Assembly (NCBI GenBank): GCA_018065745.1
Contig: JAGHSS010000341.1
Coordinates: forward strand, 1-9,398
From: Candidatus Neoflavobacterium equi
GTDB lineage: Bacteria; Bacteroidota; Bacteroidia; Flavobacteriales; Flavobacteriaceae
Length of the DNA: 9,398 nt
Direction of reading: 5' to 3'
Shown one piece after another: positions 6,866-9,398 of the stretch (position 1 is its first letter; every line of letters starts with the position of its first letter). The notes beneath the pieces were generated by a model that was not told the DNA's origin, did not search any database, and saw nothing but the letters and a program-made list of their open reading frames with translations. The position numbers and the translations under genes are program-made.

Positions 6866-7906
6866 ATGAATACAGGAAAATACATATCAGATTTGTTATA
6901 TCGCTACCAGTGTGTAACGGTACCAGGATTCGGTGCGTTTTTGACAGAATTGAAATCTGCTCAAATCAACGCGAACAGTCATACCTTTTTTCCTCCAAAA
7001 AAAGTTGTTTCATTTAATGGGCATTTGAAAAACAATGACGGTTTGTTAGCAAACCACATTGCACTGCAAGAGCACATTACCTATGAACAGGCTGTATTGA
7101 AATTAAAGAATCAGGTCAACCAATGGTTATATAAACTGGAAAGTAGAGAAACTATAACAATTGAACCTATTGGAGAAATTAAAACAAATTCTGAACAACA
7201 ATTTGTTTTTACCCCTTATAATACCCAAAATTACTTGGCTGAGGCTTTTGGATTATCTAATCTTATAGCTCCTGCTATTAAAAGGGAAAATGTTGAAAAA
7301 CCAATTTCTGAAACTGTAGCAGTGGTTGAAGCTCCTGCTCAAGCAGTTCAAGAAATTCAAAATAATACAACAACTTCTCAAGAAACTGAAATGATTAATG
7401 AAGGAGACGTTTCAGGAGTTGTTGATATTCAAACGGCAAGCAAAAAAACCTCCTTTGTTGCAAACTTATTTAAGTATGCAGCAATCCTAGCTTTGGTTAG
7501 TGGTGGTGGATTGTATGGTTATAAATATTATTATGATCAGGAGATTGCCTCACAAACTTTGATAGTTGAACAACGCGTGCAAAACAAGTTGGAAAACAAA
7601 ATTCAAGAAGCTACCTTTTTTATCGACAATCCGCTTCCTGCGGTTACTTTAAAAATTAAGGAGTCTCACATCAAGCCTTACCATGTGGTAGCAGGGACTT
7701 TCAGAAATGAAAAGAATGCTTCTAAGATTTTTTCTGAATTGGTTGGATTAGGATTTAAGCCTATTAAATTAGAGAAAAACAAACACGGGTTGGTTTCAGT
7801 ACTTTATGGCAGTTATGCAAGTATGAGTGAAGCTCAAAAAAACCTTAAAATAATACAAGCTAATCACAATAAAGATGCGTGGTTAATGATAAAAGAGTTA
7901 AAGTAA
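6866..7906 (+). CDS. HU-CCDC81 and SPOR domain membrane protein
   Basis: Residues 1-128 match the two-part HU-CCDC81 module of Bacteroidota, an HU-like fold; the start MNTGKYISDLLYRYQCVTVP and GFGAFLTE are characteristic. A disordered Glu/Thr/Val/Ala-rich linker follows (about 140-195). One transmembrane helix lies at about 197-218 (VANLFKYAAILALVSGGGLY), and a short segment with coiled-coil character at 225-250. A C-terminal SPOR domain (about 270-345) contains YHVVAGTFRNEKNA, VSVLYGSYASMSEAQ and DAWLMIKEL. SPOR domains bind peptidoglycan stripped of stem peptides at the division septum, so the C-terminus should be periplasmic and the HU-like part cytoplasmic. The likely role is in cell division or envelope organisation. 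The link to DNA or to a protein partner through the HU-like module is unknown. The ATG at 6866 is supported by the promoter just upstream. The gene is monocistronic with its own terminator. Confidence 0.92.
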   Translation: MNTGKYISDLLYRYQCVTVPGFGAFLTELKSAQINANSHTFFPPKKVVSFNGHLKNNDGLLANHIALQEHITYEQAVLKLKNQVNQWLYKLESRETITIEPIGEIKTNSEQQFVFTPYNTQNYLAEAFGLSNLIAPAIKRENVEKPISETVAVVEAPAQAVQEIQNNTTTSQETEMINEGDVSGVVDIQTASKKTSFVANLFKYAAILALVSGGGLYGYKYYYDQEIASQTLIVEQRVQNKLENKIQEATFFIDNPLPAVTLKIKESHIKPYHVVAGTFRNEKNASKIFSELVGLGFKPIKLEKNKHGLVSVLYGSYASMSEAQKNLKIIQANHNKDAWLMIKELK

Positions 7907-7914
7907 CAACTTAC

Positions 7915-7945
7915 AAAAATCCTCATAACATGAGGATTTTTTTTT
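7915..7945 (+). terminator. Terminator of the SPOR gene
   Basis: AAAAATCCTCAT (7915-7926) and ATGAGGATTTTT (7930-7941) form a perfect 12-bp stem with an AAC loop, followed by T through 7945. The left A run could also give termination on the minus strand. Confidence 0.92.
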
Positions 7946-7957
7946 GCCCAATTGTTA

Positions 7958-7965
7958 TATCTTTG
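7958..7965 (+). promoter_or_regulatory. Possible -7 box of the thioesterase gene
   Basis: TATCTTTG at 7958-7965 matches TAnnTTTG exactly and lies 12 bases before the ATG at 7978. The only nearby TTTG (7943-7946) is in the terminator T run, 11 bases upstream, which is too close. The -33 element is therefore poor or absent. Confidence 0.5.
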
Positions 7966-7977
7966 CTAAAAAAAACA

Positions 7978-8490
7978 ATGGAGCCAAAAACGCCAAAAGA
8001 TTCAGTATCAATATTAACCGATATGGTTTTACCTGGAGAAACAAATCCCTTAAACAATTTGTTTGGAGGAGAATTGCTAGCTCGAATTGATAGAACTGCT
8101 GGAATTGCAGCAAGAAGACACTCCAGAAGAGTTTGTGTAACTGCATCTGTAAATCACGTTTCTTTTACCAGACCAATTCCCTTAGGAGCTGTAGTAACGG
8201 TACAAGCAAAAGTGACCCGTACTTTCAAGAGTAGTTTGGAAATATATGCGGACATCTGGACGGAAGACAGAGAGACAGGAACACAACACAATGCAGCTTC
8301 TGCAATTTATACTTTTGTTGCTGTTGATGATATGGGAAATCCTGTACCGGTGCCTGAATTAATCCCAGAGACTGAATTGGAAATTGAACGTTTTCACGCA
8401 GCTTTGAGAAGAAAACAGTTGAGTTTAATTTTGGCTAACAAAATGAACCCTGAAGATGCTACTGAATTAAAAGCACTTTTCAAAATGTAA
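7978..8490 (+). CDS. Hotdog-fold acyl-CoA thioesterase (YciA/BACH type)
   Basis: This 170-residue cytoplasmic enzyme should hydrolyse acyl-CoA thioesters to the free acid and CoA. It has a single hotdog domain. The N-terminal part PGETNPLNNLFGGELLARID (about 19-38) contains the family's Asn-rich stretch, the FGG turn and the helix aspartate. The CoA-side strand VCVTASVNHVSFTRPIPLGA follows at 52-71, then the remaining strands to about residue 116. The C-terminal 50 residues are charged and helical. The start is taken as the ATG at 7978. An upstream in-frame ATG at 7879 would overlap the SPOR gene and be translated through its terminator, giving a nonsense extension, and a -7 box at 7958 fits the later start. 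Substrate chain length cannot be read from the sequence. The structured RNA at 8528-8628 lies 37 bases past the stop with no terminator between, so it may be the 3' UTR of this transcript. Confidence 0.9.
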   Translation: MEPKTPKDSVSILTDMVLPGETNPLNNLFGGELLARIDRTAGIAARRHSRRVCVTASVNHVSFTRPIPLGAVVTVQAKVTRTFKSSLEIYADIWTEDRETGTQHNAASAIYTFVAVDDMGNPVPVPELIPETELEIERFHAALRRKQLSLILANKMNPEDATELKALFKM

Positions 8491-8514
8491 GACAAAAGAG
8501 GTTGGGGTCACTGA

Positions 8515-8526
8515 TTTGACTTTGAC
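8515..8526 (+). repeat. Short tandem repeat TTTGAC x2
   Basis: TTTGAC occurs twice in direct tandem immediately 5' of the structured RNA. It may mark the edge of that element or be chance; no function is evident. Confidence 0.4.
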
Positions 8527-8527
8527 T

Positions 8528-8628
8528 GCGTTAGGGATTGTAGCGGCATCCTTTTGAGAGGCGTAAGCCGAACAAAAGATATAGCGGAAAGCCCGACCTT
8601 TGTGCGCAGCTCAAAGGTAACGCCCTAA
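8528..8628 (+). ncRNA. Structured RNA element, possibly the Flavo-1 type motif of Flavobacteriia
   Basis: This stretch is richer in GC than its surroundings, has no reading frame, and folds into a branched structure. Outer pairing is GCGTTA (8528-8533) with TAACGC (8618-8623), or TTAGGG (8531-8536) with CCCTAA (8623-8628). Arm 1 has a base of GGG (8534-8536) with CCC (8592-8594), then an internal loop with UAGCGG on both strands (8541-8546 and 8582-8587). Above this, CTTTTG (8551-8556) pairs with CAAAAG (8573-8578), and the arm is capped by GGC-GTAA-GCC (8560-8569), a GNRA tetraloop. Arm 2 is ACCTTTG (8596-8602) with CAAAGGT (8612-8618). I recognise the GGGATTG, TAGCGG and GGAAAGCCC segments as common in intergenic regions of Flavobacteriia, and a conserved RNA called Flavo-1 is known there, but I cannot confirm the family match. 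It could be a 3' UTR element, a small RNA or an interspersed repeat. Confidence 0.62.
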
Positions 8629-8648
8629 AAAATATAGATCAAAATATC

Positions 8649-8683
8649 AAAAAAGCTATGCCTGATGCGGTATGGCTTTTTTT
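8649..8683 (+). terminator. Terminator downstream of the structured RNA
   Basis: AAAAAAGC (8649-8656) pairs with GCTTTTTT (8675-8682). Inside it, TATGCC (8657-8662) pairs with GGTATG (8669-8674) with two G-T wobbles, giving a 14-bp stem and a 6-base loop. T continues to 8683. It ends the transcript carrying the thioesterase gene and/or the structured RNA, and shows that the RNA lies within a plus-strand transcription unit. Confidence 0.88.
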
Positions 8684-8694
8684 GTTGCATTAAA

Positions 8695-8727
8695 TTGAAT
8701 TATATTGGATACAAAGCATTAAATTTG
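8695..8727 (+). promoter_or_regulatory. Nitroreductase promoter
   Basis: An exact -7 box TAAATTTG lies at 8720-8727, with TTG at 8695-8697 at a 22-base spacing, on the long side of the accepted range. Another TTG at 8705-8707 is too close. Transcription would begin near 8733, leaving a leader of about 25 bases before the ATG at 8758. Confidence 0.65.
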
Positions 8728-8757
8728 AATACTATAGACTTTAAAAAACCAAGATAA

Positions 8758-9390
8758 ATGGAATTATTAGATGCATTAAAGTGGAGATACGCCACAAAGA
8801 AAATGAGTGGAAAAGCGGTGCCTCAAGAGTTAGTTGACCAAATTGTTGAGGCTGCATATTTGGCTCCGACGTCGTCTGGATTACAACAATTTGAAATCAT
8901 CGTGATCAGTAATCAAGAACTTAAAGAGAAAATACAGCCAATTGCTTACAATCAATCTCAAATCGTAGATGCTTCTCACCTGTTGGTTTTTGCCTCATGG
9001 GATGGGTATACAGATGAGCGTATTGACCGTATGTTTGACCATATGAATACAGAACGTGGATTGCCTTTGAACGCTACTGATGAGTACAAAACGGGCTTGA
9101 AAGCGAATTTATTTTCACTGACAAAGGAGCAACAAGCTGCGCATACTGGTAAACAATCTTACATAAGTTTTGGAATCGCTTTGGCAGCAGCAGCTGAATT
9201 AAAAGTGGACGCAACTCCAATGGAAGGATTCGTGGCAGCAGACTTGGATGAATTGTTAGGATTAACTGCTAAAGGCTTAAAATCTCAAACAATCATTGCC
9301 TTAGGTTATAGAGCTGAAGAAGGAGACTGGTTGGTAAACATGAAAAAAGTAAGACAGCCTAAAGAGGTTTTCTTAACTGAAATAAAATAA
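8758..9390 (+). CDS. NAD(P)H-dependent nitroreductase family flavoprotein (NfsB-like)
   Basis: This 210-residue protein belongs to the FMN-binding nitroreductase family, homodimers that use NAD(P)H to reduce nitroaromatics, quinones or related electrophiles. The N-terminal KWRYATKKM (8-16) supplies the conserved Arg/Lys contacts to the FMN phosphate. LAPTSSGLQQFEIIV (35-49) is the equivalent of the family's APSSxNxQPW segment. GIALAAAAELKVDATPMEGF (about 139-158) is the FMN-contacting glycine-rich helix and turn. IIALGYRAEEGDWLVNMKKVRQP (about 179-201) is the C-terminal family signature. Length is normal and the gene is complete, ending eight bases before the window edge. It has its own promoter and follows a strong terminator, so it is transcribed separately from the thioesterase and RNA. 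The physiological substrate is not predictable. Confidence 0.93.
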   Translation: MELLDALKWRYATKKMSGKAVPQELVDQIVEAAYLAPTSSGLQQFEIIVISNQELKEKIQPIAYNQSQIVDASHLLVFASWDGYTDERIDRMFDHMNTERGLPLNATDEYKTGLKANLFSLTKEQQAAHTGKQSYISFGIALAAAAELKVDATPMEGFVAADLDELLGLTAKGLKSQTIIALGYRAEEGDWLVNMKKVRQPKEVFLTEIK

Positions 9391-9398
9391 ATTATACC

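Noticed and set aside
7879..7977. Extended N-terminus of the thioesterase starting at ATG 7879
   Set aside because: It overlaps the end of the SPOR gene, runs through that gene's terminator hairpin and the -7 box, and encodes nothing like the family.
8491..8757. Small gene in the 267-base gap before the nitroreductase
   Set aside because: No credible reading frame is present; the gap is explained by the structured RNA, a terminator and a promoter.

Overview
The window is AT-rich DNA that reads as chromosomal sequence from a member of the Bacteroidota, most likely Flavobacteriales. Four points support this. The promoters fit the Bacteroidota primary-sigma pattern (TTTG or TTG, about 19-22 bases, then TAnnTTTG). 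Shine-Dalgarno sites are essentially absent. The SPOR protein has the HU-CCDC81 domain architecture typical of the phylum. The gap before the last gene holds a structured RNA of a type I associate with intergenic repeats of Flavobacteriia. The genus cannot be fixed from this sequence.

Layout from left to right: recA (+), closed by a perfect 19-bp hairpin; a two-gene operon (+) of an ECF sigma factor and a large protein with one inner-membrane helix, a long periplasmic linker and a C-terminal outer-membrane beta-barrel; a shared hairpin terminator; plsC-type acyltransferase (-), divergent from trpS (+); dprA (-), convergent with trpS; an HU-CCDC81/SPOR membrane protein (+); a hotdog acyl-CoA thioesterase (+); a structured RNA with its own terminator; and an FMN nitroreductase (+). 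Every gene seems complete, and I see no insertion sequence, prophage, CRISPR array or tRNA/rRNA gene.

The most notable system is the sigma/barrel pair at 1205-3672. A single polypeptide appears able to touch the cytoplasm, inner membrane, periplasm and outer membrane, and it is translationally coupled (ATGA overlap) to an ECF sigma factor. This is the layout of the dual membrane-spanning anti-sigma factors reported in Bacteroides thetaiotaomicron, where they affect outer-membrane vesicle formation. It suggests direct signalling from the outer membrane to a sigma factor. The second item is the RNA at about 8528-8628, a branched fold with a GUAA tetraloop and an internal loop flanked on both sides by UAGCGG.

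The other genes are housekeeping: recombination (RecA, DprA), tryptophan charging (TrpS), phospholipid synthesis (PlsC), septal peptidoglycan binding (SPOR), acyl-CoA hydrolysis and flavin-dependent reduction. Most units are short and carry their own promoter and terminator. Two genes, trpS and the thioesterase, start later than the longest open frame, because promoter elements lie inside the apparent N-terminal extension.
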